Origin: Enterobacter cancerogenus
GTDB lineage: Bacteria > Pseudomonadota > Gammaproteobacteria > Enterobacterales > Enterobacteriaceae
Assembly (NCBI RefSeq): GCF_019047785.1
Contig: NZ_CP077290.1
Location: forward strand, 1,178,001 to 1,242,000
DNA length: 64,000 bases
Direction of reading: 5' to 3'
In this document: in pieces, positions 1 to 10,360 of the stretch
Numbering within the stretch: the stretch's first letter is position 1
Layout: each line of letters starts with the position of its first letter
The notes under the pieces: generated by a model
What the model was told of the DNA's origin: nothing
The model's database searches: none
The model's input: only the letters and a program-made list of their open reading frames with translations
Translations under genes and position numbers: made by a program

Positions 1-681
1 TTCATTTTACCGGAACTGCGCGACGCTGTACGCACCGTCAGCGCGGATATTGTCTGCCTGCAGGAGGTGATGGGCGCGCACGAAGTGCATCCGATGCACG
101 TAGAAAACTGGCCCGATACGCCCCACTACGAATTTCTGGCGGATACTATGTGGAGCGATTACGCCTACGGGCGCAACGCGGTTTACCCGGAAGGGCATCA
201 CGGCAATGCGGTGCTGTCGCGTTTTCCCATTGAGCATTACGAAAACCGCGACGTCTCCGTCGGTGAAAGTGAAAAACGTGGGCTGCTTTACTGCCGTATC
301 GCCCCGCCGGATCTGACATTCCCCATCCACGTAGGCTGTGTGCATCTCGGCCTGCGGGAGGCGCACCGCCAGGCGCAGCTGCAGATGCTCGCCGAGTGGA
401 CCAACGCCCTGCCGGAAGGCGAGCCGGTGGTGGTCGCGGGCGATTTCAACGACTGGCGGCAGCGGGCGAATCATCCGCTGAAGGCCGAAGCCGGGCTGGA
501 GGAGATATTCACCCGCGCCCACGGCAGGCCAGCGCGCACGTTCCCGGTGCGCTTTCCCCTGCTGCGCCTTGACCGCATCTACGTAAAAAATGCTCACGCC
601 AGCAGCCCAACCGCGCTGGCGCTTCTTAACTGGCGACATCTGTCTGACCATGCCCCGCTCAGCGCGGAGATACACCTATGA
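1..681 (+). CDS. ybhP: YbhP, endonuclease/exonuclease/phosphatase-family protein (5' end missing)
   Basis: The reading frame is open from the first base, so the start lies outside the window and about 226 C-terminal residues are visible. The fold is that of the DNase I-like endonuclease/exonuclease/phosphatase superfamily: an LQEV catalytic Glu near the left edge, a VVAGDFNDW motif and a C-terminal SDHAPL motif carry the metal-binding and catalytic Asp and His. Its biochemical substrate is not established; a phosphodiester or phospholipid-type substrate is plausible because its stop overlaps the start of cardiolipin synthase clsB (ATGA type, 4 bp). The ybhP-clsB-ybhN order is the same as in E. 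coli. Identity is confident, exact activity is not. Confidence 0.9.
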   Translation, partial: FILPELRDAVRTVSADIVCLQEVMGAHEVHPMHVENWPDTPHYEFLADTMWSDYAYGRNAVYPEGHHGNAVLSRFPIEHYENRDVSVGESEKRGLLYCRIAPPDLTFPIHVGCVHLGLREAHRQAQLQMLAEWTNALPEGEPVVVAGDFNDWRQRANHPLKAEAGLEEIFTRAHGRPARTFPVRFPLLRLDRIYVKNAHASSPTALALLNWRHLSDHAPLSAEIHL

Positions 682-1916
682 AATGTACATGGCAGGAAGG
701 AAACCGTATTACGCTGCTGGAAAATGGTGATAACTATTATCCGGCCGTCTTTGAGGCTATCGATCGCGCCCGGCAGAGGGTGATCCTTGAAACTTTTATC
801 TGGTTCGAAGACGACGTTGGCAAGCAACTGCACAGCGTATTGCTGCGCGCCGCCCAGCGCGGTATCAAAATCGAAGTGCTGCTCGACGGCTACGGTTCGC
901 CCGACCTCAGCAAAGAGTTTGTCAGCGAACTGACCTCCGCTGGGGTGGTATTCCGTTACTACGATCCCGGCCCGCGCCTGTTTGGCATGCGCACCAACCT
1001 TTTCCGCCGTATGCACCGCAAAATTGTGGTGATCGATGAGACCGTGGCGTTTGTCGGCGGCATTAACTACTCCGCCGAGCACATGTCGGACTACGGTCCT
1101 GAGGCCAAGCAGGACTATGCCATTCGGATCGAAGGCCCGGTGGTGCAGGATATTTTGCTGTTTGAACTGGAGAACCTGCCCGGAAAAGAGGCAGTGCGCC
1201 GCTGGTGGCGACGCCGTCATCGCCCGGAAGAGAACCGCCATCCCGGCGAGGCCCAGGCGCTGTTTGTCTGGCGCGATAACGGCGAGCACCGGGACGATAT
1301 CGAACGCCACTACCTGAAGATGCTGGCGAACGCGAAGCGCGAGGTGATTATCGCCAACGCCTACTTCTTCCCCGGCTACCGCCTGCTGCACGCTATGCGC
1401 AGCGCCGCACGCCGTGGGGTACGCGTGAAGCTAATCGTTCAGGGCGAGCCGGATATGCCGATTGTGAAGGTGGGCGCGCGCCTGCTCTATAACTATCTGG
1501 TGAAAGGCGGCGTGCAGATATACGAATATCGCCGCCGACCGCTGCACGGCAAGGTGGCACTCATGGACGATCACTGGGCGACCGTCGGCTCCAGCAACCT
1601 CGACCCGCTGAGTTTGTCCCTTAACCTGGAAGCCAACCTGATCATCCACGACCGTCAGTTTAACCACACCCTGCGAGAGAACCTTCACGGACTTATCGTC
1701 AACGACTGTGTGCGGGTGGATGAAACCATGGTGCCCAAACGCACATGGTGGAACCTGGGCATCGGCGTGGTGGTGTTCCACTTCCTGCGCCACTTCCCGG
1801 CCATGGTAGGCTGGCTGCCTGCGCATACCCCAAAACTTGAACTGGTGGACCCACCGGTGCAGCCCGAAATGGAAACCCAGGACCGCGTAGAAGCGGAAAA
1901 TGGAGGGAAAACCTGA
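678..1916 (+). CDS. clsB: Cardiolipin synthase B
   Basis: A 412-residue phospholipase D-superfamily enzyme that makes cardiolipin at the inner membrane. It has two HxKxxxxD (HKD) motifs: the first around residues 113-120 ([10 protein letters not shown], followed by GG-I-N) and the second around residue 290 ([10 protein letters not shown], followed by GSSNLD). The two motifs together form one active site with a phospho-histidine intermediate in this family. The start overlaps the ybhP stop and the stop overlaps the ybhN start, so the three genes are translationally coupled. ClsB lacks the N-terminal transmembrane pair of ClsA, as seen here, where the protein starts directly with the soluble domain. 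Length fits the E. coli orthologue. Confidence 0.96.
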   Translation: MKCTWQEGNRITLLENGDNYYPAVFEAIDRARQRVILETFIWFEDDVGKQLHSVLLRAAQRGIKIEVLLDGYGSPDLSKEFVSELTSAGVVFRYYDPGPRLFGMRTNLFRRMHRKIVVIDETVAFVGGINYSAEHMSDYGPEAKQDYAIRIEGPVVQDILLFELENLPGKEAVRRWWRRRHRPEENRHPGEAQALFVWRDNGEHRDDIERHYLKMLANAKREVIIANAYFFPGYRLLHAMRSAARRGVRVKLIVQGEPDMPIVKVGARLLYNYLVKGGVQIYEYRRRPLHGKVALMDDHWATVGSSNLDPLSLSLNLEANLIIHDRQFNHTLRENLHGLIVNDCVRVDETMVPKRTWWNLGIGVVVFHFLRHFPAMVGWLPAHTPKLELVDPPVQPEMETQDRVEAENGGKT

Positions 1917-2878
1917 TGTCAAAATCCCATCCCCGCTGGCGTCTGGCGAAGAAGATCCTCACCTGGCTGTTCTTTATTGCCGTCGCCGTGCTGCTGGTCG
2001 TGTATGCCCAGAAAGTTGACTGGGAAGAGGTCTGGAAGGTAATTCGCAACTATAACCGCATGGTGCTGCTGAGCGCCGTCGGGCTGGTGATTGTGAGTTA
2101 TCTGATGTACGGCTGCTATGACCTGCTAGGACGCGCCTACTGCGGCCATAAGCTGGCCAAACGCCAGGTGATGCTGGTGTCGTTTATCTGCTACGCCTTT
2201 AACCTGACGCTCAGCACCTGGGTCGGTGGGATTGGCATGCGCTATCGCCTTTACTCGCGCCTCGGGCTGCCGGGCGGCACCATCACCCGCATTTTCTCGC
2301 TGAGTATTACCACCAACTGGCTGGGCTATATTCTGCTCGGCGGGGTGATATTCACTGTCGGCGTGGTGCAGCTCCCGGCGCACTGGTATATCGACGAAGC
2401 CACGCTGCGTATTCTGGGTGTAGTGCTGCTGCTGATCATTGCCGTGTATCTCTGGGCCTGCGCATTTGCCAAACGTCGCCATATCACCATCAAAAAGCAA
2501 AAGCTGGTGCTGCCGTCGTGGAAATTTGCGGTTCTGCAAATGGCGGTCTCCAGCGCGAACTGGATGGCGATGGGGGCCATTATCTGGCTGCTGATTGGCG
2601 AAGACGTGAATTACTTCTTCGTGCTCGGCGTGCTGCTGGTGAGCAGTATTGCCGGGGTTATCGTGCACATTCCCGCCGGGATCGGCGTGCTGGAGGCGGT
2701 GTTTATTGCGCTGCTTGCCGGAGAGCATGTCTCGCAGGGAGCCATTATTGCCGCCCTGCTTGCGTATCGCATGATCTACTACTTCCTGCCGCTGGCGCTG
2801 GCCACGGTGTGCTATCTGGCTCTGGAAAGTCGTGCGAAGAAGCTGCGGGCGAAAAACGAGAAGGCGATGGCGAAATAA
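1916..2878 (+). CDS. ybhN: YbhN, integral membrane protein of the lysylphosphatidylglycerol synthase TM family
   Basis: A 320-residue, very hydrophobic protein with about eight predicted membrane segments, beginning with one at roughly residues 12-30 (LTWLFFIAVAVLLVVY). It belongs to the UPF0104 family, which matches the membrane flippase portion of MprF-type lysylphosphatidylglycerol synthases, but it has no aminoacyl-transferase domain. Its start overlaps the clsB stop by one base and it ends the operon, followed by a strong hairpin terminator. The neighbourhood suggests a role in phospholipid handling at the inner membrane; this is inference, since no specific substrate can be read from the sequence. 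Confidence 0.92.
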   Translation: MSKSHPRWRLAKKILTWLFFIAVAVLLVVYAQKVDWEEVWKVIRNYNRMVLLSAVGLVIVSYLMYGCYDLLGRAYCGHKLAKRQVMLVSFICYAFNLTLSTWVGGIGMRYRLYSRLGLPGGTITRIFSLSITTNWLGYILLGGVIFTVGVVQLPAHWYIDEATLRILGVVLLLIIAVYLWACAFAKRRHITIKKQKLVLPSWKFAVLQMAVSSANWMAMGAIIWLLIGEDVNYFFVLGVLLVSSIAGVIVHIPAGIGVLEAVFIALLAGEHVSQGAIIAALLAYRMIYYFLPLALATVCYLALESRAKKLRAKNEKAMAK

Positions 2879-2886
2879 AAGCAAAA

Positions 2887-2908
2887 CGGCAACCTTGTTG
2901 CCGTTTTT
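2887..2908 (+). terminator. Rho-independent terminator of ybhP-clsB-ybhN
   Basis: A 7-bp perfect stem (CGGCAAC / GTTGCCG) with a three-base loop is followed by five T residues, starting 8 bp after the ybhN stop. Confidence 0.9.
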
Positions 2909-2918
2909 AGTGTGTGTT

Positions 2919-2962
2919 CCCTCTCCCGTGGGAGAGGGTCAGGGTGAGGGCATCAGACCGCA
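2919..2962. repeat. Intergenic G/C-rich repeat, long copy
   Basis: A CCCTCTCCC-GTGGGAGAGGG palindrome followed by TCAGGGTGAGGGCATCAG and CCGCA. A related, shorter copy lies inverted at 7721-7753, lacking an internal block of about 15 bp. It sits between the ybhN terminator and the convergent ybhL gene, where such dispersed enterobacterial repeats are usual. No coding potential. Confidence 0.7.
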
Positions 2963-2980
2963 CCGTCACCCGTGAAAAAC

Positions 2981-3688
2981 TTATCGACGATTCCCCAGAA
3001 TACGCAGCAGCATCAGGAACAGGTTGATAAAGTCCAGATACAGCGTCAGCGCGCCAAGAATGGAGTATTTGCGCAGGGTGGTGCCGTCGCGCACGTCAAT
3101 CTGGTTGCCAATGTTTTTCAGCTTCTGCGTGTCGTACGCCGTCAGCCCCACAAAGACCACCACGCCGATATAGGTCACGGCCCACATCAGCGCCTCGCTT
3201 TTGAGCCACAGGTTGACCAGCGACGCCAGCACAATCCCAATCAGCCCCATAAACAGCATGCTGCCTAAACCGCTCAGGTCACGTTTGGTGGTGTAACCGT
3301 AAAGACTCATCGCACCGAACATTCCCCCGGCCACCACGAAGGTGCTGGCGATGGAAGAGTAGGTATAAACGATGAAGATGCTGGAGAGCGTCAGCCCCGT
3401 CAGCGCCGAATAGAGCATAAAGAGCGTGGTCGCCATGCCAGCGCTGAGCTTATGCACCAGCCCTGAAAGCACGAATACCAATGCCAGCTGCGCGATAATC
3501 AACCCAAAGAAGGTGATTTTGCTGGAGAAGATAAACATCATCAGCTCGGGTGTGTTTGCCGCATACCACGCGATAAACGCGGTCAACAGCAGGCCGACCG
3601 TCATCCAGCCGTAAACCTGAGCCATATACGTCTGCAGGCCGCTACGGGTCTGCTGTACTATCGAATCGGAACGCGGAAATCGGTCCAT
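2981..3688 (-). CDS. ybhL: YbhL, Bax inhibitor-1 / YccA family membrane protein
   Basis: A 235-residue inner-membrane protein with seven hydrophobic segments, starting with the MDRFPRSDSIVQ N-terminus typical of enterobacterial YbhL. The family signature includes the GLTAYDTQKLK stretch near residue 185 and the C-terminal ALTLYLDFINLFLMLLRI segment. BI-1 family members elsewhere act as pH-sensitive calcium leak channels; the physiological role of YbhL itself is not settled. It is convergent with ybhN. In E. coli K-12 a ybhM gene lies between ybhN and ybhL; it is absent here. Single gene, its own promoter lies in 3689-3746. Confidence 0.94.
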   Translation of the reverse strand: MDRFPRSDSIVQQTRSGLQTYMAQVYGWMTVGLLLTAFIAWYAANTPELMMFIFSSKITFFGLIIAQLALVFVLSGLVHKLSAGMATTLFMLYSALTGLTLSSIFIVYTYSSIASTFVVAGGMFGAMSLYGYTTKRDLSGLGSMLFMGLIGIVLASLVNLWLKSEALMWAVTYIGVVVFVGLTAYDTQKLKNIGNQIDVRDGTTLRKYSILGALTLYLDFINLFLMLLRILGNRR

Positions 3689-3746
3689 GATTCACTCCTG
3701 ATTAAGTAGAGACACACGTTAAGACTAACACATCTGCGTCAACCTG

Positions 3747-4199
3747 TTACCAACGGCTGGCGGCCTGTTTGTCGCTGTCGCGCGACTCTACCCAGCGGTC
3801 GCCTTCCGGCGTCGCTTCACGCTTCCAGAACGGGGCTTTTGTTTTGAGGTAATCCATAATGAACTCCCCCGCCGCAAAGGCGCTGCTGCGGTGTGCGCTG
3901 GTCACGCCAACAAACACAATCTCTTCGCCCGGCCACATTTCGCCGATGCGATGGATAACCGTGACGCGCCCGAGCGGCCAGCGGCCCCGCGCTTCAACGA
4001 CGATCTCCGCGAGGGATTTCTCGGTCATGCCCGGATAGTGCTCCAGGGTTAACGCCTTGACGCTGTCGCCGAGGTTATGGTTACGCACTTTGCCGGTAAA
4101 GGTGACGACAGCGCCATCTTCATCGCGCTCGGCCAGCCAGGCATATTCCGTGCCGACGTTAAAGCGGTCGGGGCTGACCAGAATTCGGGTGTCGTCCAT
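3747..4199 (-). CDS. moaE: Molybdopterin synthase catalytic subunit MoaE
   Basis: The 150-residue large subunit of molybdopterin synthase, which transfers sulfur from MoaD thiocarboxylate onto precursor Z (cPMP) to form the dithiolene. Recognisable blocks are LAERDEDGAVVTFTGKVR, LEHYPGMTEK, GRVTVIHRIGEMWPGE, and the active-site lysine segment DYLKTKAPFWKRE. The frame continues 14 codons upstream inside moaD, but the ATG at 4199 lines up with the family N-terminus and leaves 1 bp between moaD and moaE. It is the last gene of moaABCDE. The C-terminus (QAASRW) matches the family. Confidence 0.97.
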   Translation of the reverse strand: MDDTRILVSPDRFNVGTEYAWLAERDEDGAVVTFTGKVRNHNLGDSVKALTLEHYPGMTEKSLAEIVVEARGRWPLGRVTVIHRIGEMWPGEEIVFVGVTSAHRSSAFAAGEFIMDYLKTKAPFWKREATPEGDRWVESRDSDKQAASRW

Positions 4200-4200
4200 A

Positions 4201-4446
4201 TCAGCCCCCCGTGACGGGCGGGAAGAACGCCACTTCATCACCCGCCGTCAGCGGATGGCTAAACTCAACCAGCGTCTGGTTAACGGCGGCCAGCAGCTTG
4301 CCTTCGTCCAGCGCCAGCGCCCAGCGATCGCCCTGTGCCGCAAGGTGCGCGCGCAGCGCGGCTACGTTTTCAAAGGGGGTATCAAGCGTCAGACTGTCGG
4401 TATCAACCAGCTCACGAACCTGCGCAAAAAAGAGCACCTTAATCAT
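4201..4446 (-). CDS. moaD: Molybdopterin synthase sulfur carrier subunit MoaD
   Basis: An 81-residue ubiquitin-fold protein whose C-terminal Gly-Gly (PPVTGG) is adenylated by MoeB and then thiocarboxylated to serve as sulfur donor to MoaE. The start chosen, [14 protein letters not shown] at 4446, gives the usual family length; the 21 upstream codons of the open frame lie within moaC and have no homology. The gene overlaps the moaC stop by 8 bp, so translation is coupled, which suits a 1:1 complex with MoaE. Confidence 0.97.
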   Translation of the reverse strand: MIKVLFFAQVRELVDTDSLTLDTPFENVAALRAHLAAQGDRWALALDEGKLLAAVNQTLVEFSHPLTAGDEVAFFPPVTGG

Positions 4447-4924
4447 GGCTGTCCACCTTAAAATCACCGGATTTGCCGCCGCTTTTCGCCAGCAGGCGAA
4501 CCGGGCCAATAACCATATCTTTCTGCACGGCCTTGCACATGTCGTAGATGGTCAACGCCGCAACGGAGGCCGCCGTCAACGCTTCCATCTCCACGCCGGT
4601 TTTACCGGTTAAGCGACAAAGCGACTCAATGCGCACGCGGCTGTGTTCCGGCTGCGCCTGCAGATTGACTTCAACCTTGCTGAGCATCAGCGGGTGGCAG
4701 AGCGGGATTAACTCCCAGGTGCGTTTTGCCGCCTGAATACCGGCAATGCGGGCGGTGGCAAAGACGTCGCCCTTGTGGTGGCTACCGTCAATGATCATTG
4801 CCAGGGTGTCTGGCAGCATGGTGACAAAGGCTTCGGCACGCGCTTCGCGCACCGTTTCCGCTTTGGCAGAGACGTCGACCATATGCGCTTCGCCAGCGGC
4901 GTTAATGTGGGTCAGTTGCGACAT
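4439..4924 (-). CDS. moaC: Cyclic pyranopterin monophosphate synthase MoaC
   Basis: A 161-residue enzyme that acts after MoaA in converting GTP to cyclic pyranopterin monophosphate (MoaC converts 3',8-cyclo-7,8-dihydroGTP). Family blocks are present: [14 protein letters not shown] near residue 17, [18 protein letters not shown] near residue 64, and [23 protein letters not shown] near residue 110. The last contains the conserved Glu-Met-Glu active-site segment and the usual Asp-Met-Cys-Lys. Stops inside moaD; 3 bp separate it from moaB. Confidence 0.97.
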   Translation of the reverse strand: MSQLTHINAAGEAHMVDVSAKAETVREARAEAFVTMLPDTLAMIIDGSHHKGDVFATARIAGIQAAKRTWELIPLCHPLMLSKVEVNLQAQPEHSRVRIESLCRLTGKTGVEMEALTAASVAALTIYDMCKAVQKDMVIGPVRLLAKSGGKSGDFKVDSHD

Positions 4925-4927
4925 AGC

Positions 4928-5440
4928 TTATTTCTTCAAATGAGGATGGAAATTACACGGACGGGTACGGGCATCAAGCTGTGGCGCGATGATGTTCTCC
5001 CACGCGGTACGGCAGGCTTTGGTCGAGCCTGGCATGGCGAAAATCAGCGTCTTATTGGCGATCCCCGCCACGGCGCGGGACTGCAGCGTGGAGGTGCCAA
5101 TCTCTTCAAACGAGAGCATACGGAACACTTCACCAAATCCTTCTACTTCGCGGTCAAACAGCGGCAGCAACGCTTCCGGGGCCTGGTCGCCCGCGGTGAA
5201 ACCGGTGCCGCCGGTAATCAGCACCACCTGCACTTCATCGCTGGCGATCCACTGTGACACCTGCGCGCGAATGGCGTAGCGGTTCTCTTTCACAATGGCT
5301 TTATCCACGATCTGGTGCCCGGCGTCGTGCGCCGCGTCGCGCAGCCAGTGGCCGGAGGTGTCGTCCTCTTCGCCACGGCGCTCGGAAACGGTAAGAATGG
5401 CAATGCGTGTCGGGATAAATTCTGCGCTTACCTGACTCAT
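4928..5440 (-). CDS. moaB: Molybdenum cofactor biosynthesis protein MoaB
   Basis: A 170-residue MogA/MoaB-fold protein. The TGGTGFTAGD segment around residue 96 is the molybdopterin-binding loop of this fold, and ILTVSERRGEEDDTSG near the N-terminus is the family opening. In E. coli MoaB is dispensable, MogA being the adenylyltransferase; elsewhere MoaB does that job, so its exact function here is uncertain. It sits between moaA and moaC in the usual operon order with a 24-bp gap after moaA. Confidence 0.95.
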   Translation of the reverse strand: MSQVSAEFIPTRIAILTVSERRGEEDDTSGHWLRDAAHDAGHQIVDKAIVKENRYAIRAQVSQWIASDEVQVVLITGGTGFTAGDQAPEALLPLFDREVEGFGEVFRMLSFEEIGTSTLQSRAVAGIANKTLIFAMPGSTKACRTAWENIIAPQLDARTRPCNFHPHLKK

Positions 5441-5464
5441 CTTCTGGTTCCTTCTTAAAGCTGA

Positions 5465-6454
5465 TTACCCGCCAATGTAGGACAGGTTCTGAGTAATACC
5501 GGTGTTGCCCTGATGCAGGAAGTGGGTCTGCTTTTTGTGCGTCAGCGCCTCGGAAATACGCGCTTCAAGCGCCTCCTGCTGAGCATCGTTCTCCAGCAGA
5601 TCGCGCAGATCCACACCGCCGTCGCCGAACAGGCACAAATGCAGTTTGCCGATGGACGAGACGCGCAGGCGGTTGCAGCTGGCGCAGAAGTCTTTTTCAT
5701 ACGGCATGATAAGCCCTATTTCCCCTTCGTAATCGGGGTGACAAAAGACCTGCGCCGGGCCATCGCTGCGCTGGCGGATCTGGTGGATCCAGCCGCGTCG
5801 CAGCAGCGCGTCGCGCAGCACCATGCCGGAAATATGATGGCGGCGGAACAGTTCGCTGCCTTCGCCGGTTTCCATCAGCTCAATAAAACGCAGTTGAATG
5901 CGGCGCGGTTTGATCCACGCCAGGAAGGTGTCCAGCTGGTGATGGTTCACATCACGCATCAGAACCGTGTTGACTTTGACTTTATCGAAACCGGCTGCAA
6001 ACGCCGCGTCAATGCCGTCCATAACCTGACGGAACTTGTCCTGTCCGGTGATGGCGTGAAACTGGCGCGCGTCGAGGCTGTCCACGCTGACGTTAATCGC
6101 CGTCAGGCCCGCATCGCGCCAGGCCGCCACGTCACGGGCCATACGGTAGCCGTTAGTGGTCACGGCAATTTGCCGGATGCGCTCATTTTCGCGCACGGCG
6201 GCAATAATGTCGGGGAAATCGCGACGCAGAGAAGGCTCACCGCCGGTCAGACGGACTTTTTCAGTACCGAGTTCTGAGAACGCGCGCGTAACGCGACGCA
6301 CTTCATCGACGGAGAGAAAACCGTTATTGGTGACGCTGCCCGGCTTGTAGCCGTCAGGCAGACAGTAGGTGCAACGGAAGTTGCACACATCGGTAATCGA
6401 CAGACGTAAGTAGAAAAACTTACGCGCGAAAGCATCAGTAAGTTGTGAAGCCAT
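5465..6454 (-). CDS. moaA: GTP 3',8-cyclase MoaA (radical SAM)
   Basis: A 329-residue radical-SAM enzyme that starts molybdenum cofactor synthesis by cyclising GTP. The N-terminal cluster motif CNFRCTYC (residues ~24-31) binds the SAM [4Fe-4S]; a second C-terminal cluster uses the Cys in FCASCNRLR and HLCLFGD. The GG-E-P motif (TGGEPSLR) for SAM is present, and the protein ends with the Gly-Gly tail typical of MoaA. The ATG at 6454 (MASQLTDAF) is preceded by GGAAAGGTGTAC, a good ribosome site that is also the end of the riboswitch. The open frame continues 26 codons upstream only because it crosses the riboswitch RNA. Confidence 0.97.
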   Translation of the reverse strand: MASQLTDAFARKFFYLRLSITDVCNFRCTYCLPDGYKPGSVTNNGFLSVDEVRRVTRAFSELGTEKVRLTGGEPSLRRDFPDIIAAVRENERIRQIAVTTNGYRMARDVAAWRDAGLTAINVSVDSLDARQFHAITGQDKFRQVMDGIDAAFAAGFDKVKVNTVLMRDVNHHQLDTFLAWIKPRRIQLRFIELMETGEGSELFRRHHISGMVLRDALLRRGWIHQIRQRSDGPAQVFCHPDYEGEIGLIMPYEKDFCASCNRLRVSSIGKLHLCLFGDGGVDLRDLLENDAQQEALEARISEALTHKKQTHFLHQGNTGITQNLSYIGG

Positions 6455-6461
6455 GTACACC

Positions 6462-6564
6462 TTTCCAGATACGGGAGGCACAGTCATTTCTTTCTGTACC
6501 CTGGTGGCAATCCGCCACGGCCAGAGCGCCATATCTGTTCGACACAGGCGCTAAGGCTAGAGTG
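6462..6564 (-). promoter_or_regulatory. Moco (molybdenum cofactor) riboswitch in the moaA leader
   Basis: Read on the minus strand, the leader has the conserved blocks of the enterobacterial moaA Moco RNA: CTCTAGCCTTAGCGCC, a GGCCGTGGCGGATTGCCACC segment, AGGGTACAGAAAGAAATGAC and GCCTCCCGTATCTGG, running into the ribosome site GGAAAGGTG. The terminal stem sequesters the translation start region in the known E. coli element, so high cofactor should reduce moaA translation. The match is by recall of the E. coli leader; it was not modelled by covariance. Confidence 0.88.
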
Positions 6565-6637
6565 TATGTTTTCAAATTTGAAAACGTGGTTAAGGCGATA
6601 GTAGCGCGTAAATCACCACTTCGCCATTCTCGCTTTT

Positions 6638-6661
6638 CGCTATATAATTCTCTACATAACG
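6638..6661. promoter_or_regulatory. ModE binding site upstream of moaA
   Basis: CGCTATAT, eight bases, then ACATAACG: this has the two inverted half-sites and N8 spacing of the ModE operator and differs by one base per half from the perfect site in front of modA in this window. It lies about 75 bp upstream of the riboswitch. In E. coli, molybdate-loaded ModE activates moaA. The rest of the 6565-6802 region carries the divergent moaA and yvcK promoters; I do not assign other sites. Confidence 0.8.
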
Positions 6662-6802
6662 TCACGATCGTGCATTTTAACGACAGAATACCTAAAAACC
6701 GCAATTTCGCATTGATTTACGTCATTATGCATCGGGTCAGCAATCGTCTTTTCGAGGTAGTTGGGTTACTGTTACGCGGTCAGAACCTCATAAGGAAAAT
6801 AA

Positions 6803-7711
6803 ATGCGCAATCGCACTTTTGCCGATCTTGACCGGGTGGTCGCTCTGGGCGGAGGCCACGGCCTGGGCAGGGTCATGTCCTCATTATCCTCACTCGGCTC
6901 GCGGCTGACAGGGATAGTGACAACGACGGATAACGGAGGCTCGACGGGACGGATCCGCCGTGCGGAAGGCGGGATTGCCTGGGGCGATATGCGCAACTGT
7001 CTGAATCAGTTAATCACCGAACCCAGCGTGGCGTCCGCCATGTTTGAGTACCGTTTTGGTGGAAATGGCGAGCTTTCGGGGCATAACCTCGGAAACCTGA
7101 TGTTAAAGGCGCTGGACCACCTGAGCGTGCGCCCTCTCGAAGCGATCAATTTGATTCGTAATCTGCTGAAAGTGGATGCGTTTCTGATCCCCATGTCAGA
7201 GCAACCGGTCGATTTAATGGCGATCGATGCTGAAGGACATGAAGTGTATGGCGAAGTAAATATCGACCAGCTTCTGCTGCCGCCAAAAGAGCTCATGACC
7301 TACCCCAGCGTGCCGGCCACGCGGGAAGCCGTCGAGGCGATTGGCGAAGCGGATCTTATCCTGATTGGCCCCGGCAGTTTTTACACCAGCCTGATGCCGC
7401 TGTTACTGGTGAAGGAGCTGGCCCAGGCGCTGCGCAGAACGCCCGCACCGATGGTGTATATCGGTAACTTAGGCCGCGAACTCAGTCCGGCGGCAGCGAG
7501 CCTGTCGCTGGGGGACAAACTGGATCTGATGGAGCAGTACGTCGGCAAGAAAATCATCGACGGCGTGGTGGTGGGGCCAAAAGTGGATGTCTCCGGCATT
7601 GGCGATCGCGTGGTGGTGCAGGAGCCGCTGGAGGCGAGCGATATCAAATATCGCCACGACCGCCACCTGCTGCGCGACGCGCTGGAAAAGGCGATTCAGG
7701 CGTTAGGTTAG
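6803..7711 (+). CDS. ybhK: YvcK/YbhK-type gluconeogenesis factor (CofD-like fold)
   Basis: A 302-residue protein of the YvcK/CofD family. The N-terminus has the nucleotide-sugar-binding loop [17 protein letters not shown], followed by [13 protein letters not shown], both hallmarks of the family; [17 protein letters not shown] near residue 190 is the third conserved block. Family members bind UDP-GlcNAc and influence carbon flow and cell envelope in Bacillus and mycobacteria; no catalytic reaction is established for the enterobacterial protein. Divergent from moaA, preceded by AAGGAAAATAA as ribosome site, and followed by intergenic repeats instead of a clear terminator. Confidence 0.93.
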   Translation: MRNRTFADLDRVVALGGGHGLGRVMSSLSSLGSRLTGIVTTTDNGGSTGRIRRAEGGIAWGDMRNCLNQLITEPSVASAMFEYRFGGNGELSGHNLGNLMLKALDHLSVRPLEAINLIRNLLKVDAFLIPMSEQPVDLMAIDAEGHEVYGEVNIDQLLLPPKELMTYPSVPATREAVEAIGEADLILIGPGSFYTSLMPLLLVKELAQALRRTPAPMVYIGNLGRELSPAAASLSLGDKLDLMEQYVGKKIIDGVVVGPKVDVSGIGDRVVVQEPLEASDIKYRHDRHLLRDALEKAIQALG

Positions 7712-7720
7712 GTACGTTTT

Positions 7721-7753
7721 TGCGGCCTGATGCCCTCACCCACCGGGAGAGGG
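7721..7753. repeat. Intergenic G/C-rich repeat, short inverted copy
   Basis: On the minus strand it reads CCCTCTCCCGGTGGGTGAGGGC then ATCAG and CCGCA, matching the element at 2919-2962 except for an internal deletion that removes half of the first palindrome. It sits directly after the yvcK stop. Confidence 0.65.
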
Positions 7754-7758
7754 AAAAA

Positions 7759-7788
7759 GTAGGCCCGGTAAGCGCAGTGTCACCGGGC
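7759..7788. repeat. REP-like palindrome
   Basis: GTAGGCCCGGTAAGCGCAGT followed by GTCACCGGGC forms a short imperfect hairpin of the enterobacterial REP type. It is nearly identical to the right half of the BIME at 15926-15955. Located between the convergent ybhK and uvrB genes. Confidence 0.85.
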
Positions 7789-7797
7789 AAAAACCAC

Positions 7798-9813
<2,016 letters not shown>

Positions 9814-10360
9814 GGCAACGACCTGATGACGGATTTAGCGGCAGACGTGTAATTTTACTCCTTGTTGCCAGGATTGCCAGTAAAAAACACTGGATGAAAA
9901 ACCAGTAGCATGTCAGGATATTTAGCATAGCAGCCGGATGATGAGCGTAAACCCGGTCGAAATTTCGACAGGGACGAGATAAAACACCAGCGTTCGCGGT
10001 TATCCCCAAAAATTTTCCTTTTTTAACATTTGTCAAGCTACGTAATGAAAGTTTTATGGCAGTGGATGACAGTTTAGTGACGGCAATTGCTTTTATCTAA
10101 CAAGTTGATTAACAGAGGATATTTCCGAAAGCCGCGTTTCGCATCAATTCAGGCTTAAGCCGCGTATTCTCTCGCTTATCGCGTGTTTTCTAACTCTCAT
10201 ACACAAGGTTATCCACAGGAATAGTGGATAACTGCGTGCAGCCCATACAGACCGCCGCTCGGCAACGTCCCGGTTTTTCCCACGAAGCGGCTGCAAAAAA
10301 ATTTTATCACCCTTTTTTGACGCGCAAGCGCGAGGTTTATCCTTATGGACTGGCGAGATC
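9814..10360. promoter_or_regulatory. uvrB upstream region with DnaA-like boxes (no gene seen)
   Basis: This 547-bp gap between uvrB and the 3' end of bioD holds no convincing ORF. Besides the LexA box it has a consensus DnaA 9-mer TTATCCACA at 10209-10217, an inverted near-match AGTGGATAA at 10223-10231, and TTATCCCCA at 10000-10008. A DnaA link to the uvrB regulatory region has been proposed in E. coli; whether these sites work here is inference. The part near 10240-10340 would have to hold any bioD terminator, but I find no clear hairpin with a T-run. Confidence 0.5.
9888..9907. promoter_or_regulatory. LexA (SOS) box of uvrB
   Basis: CACTGGATGAAAAACCAGTA reads on the minus strand as TACTGG-N8-CCAGTG, the CTG-N10-CAG pattern of LexA operators, and resembles the known E. 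coli uvrB box. It lies 75 bp before the uvrB start, where it would cover the promoter. Confidence 0.85.
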
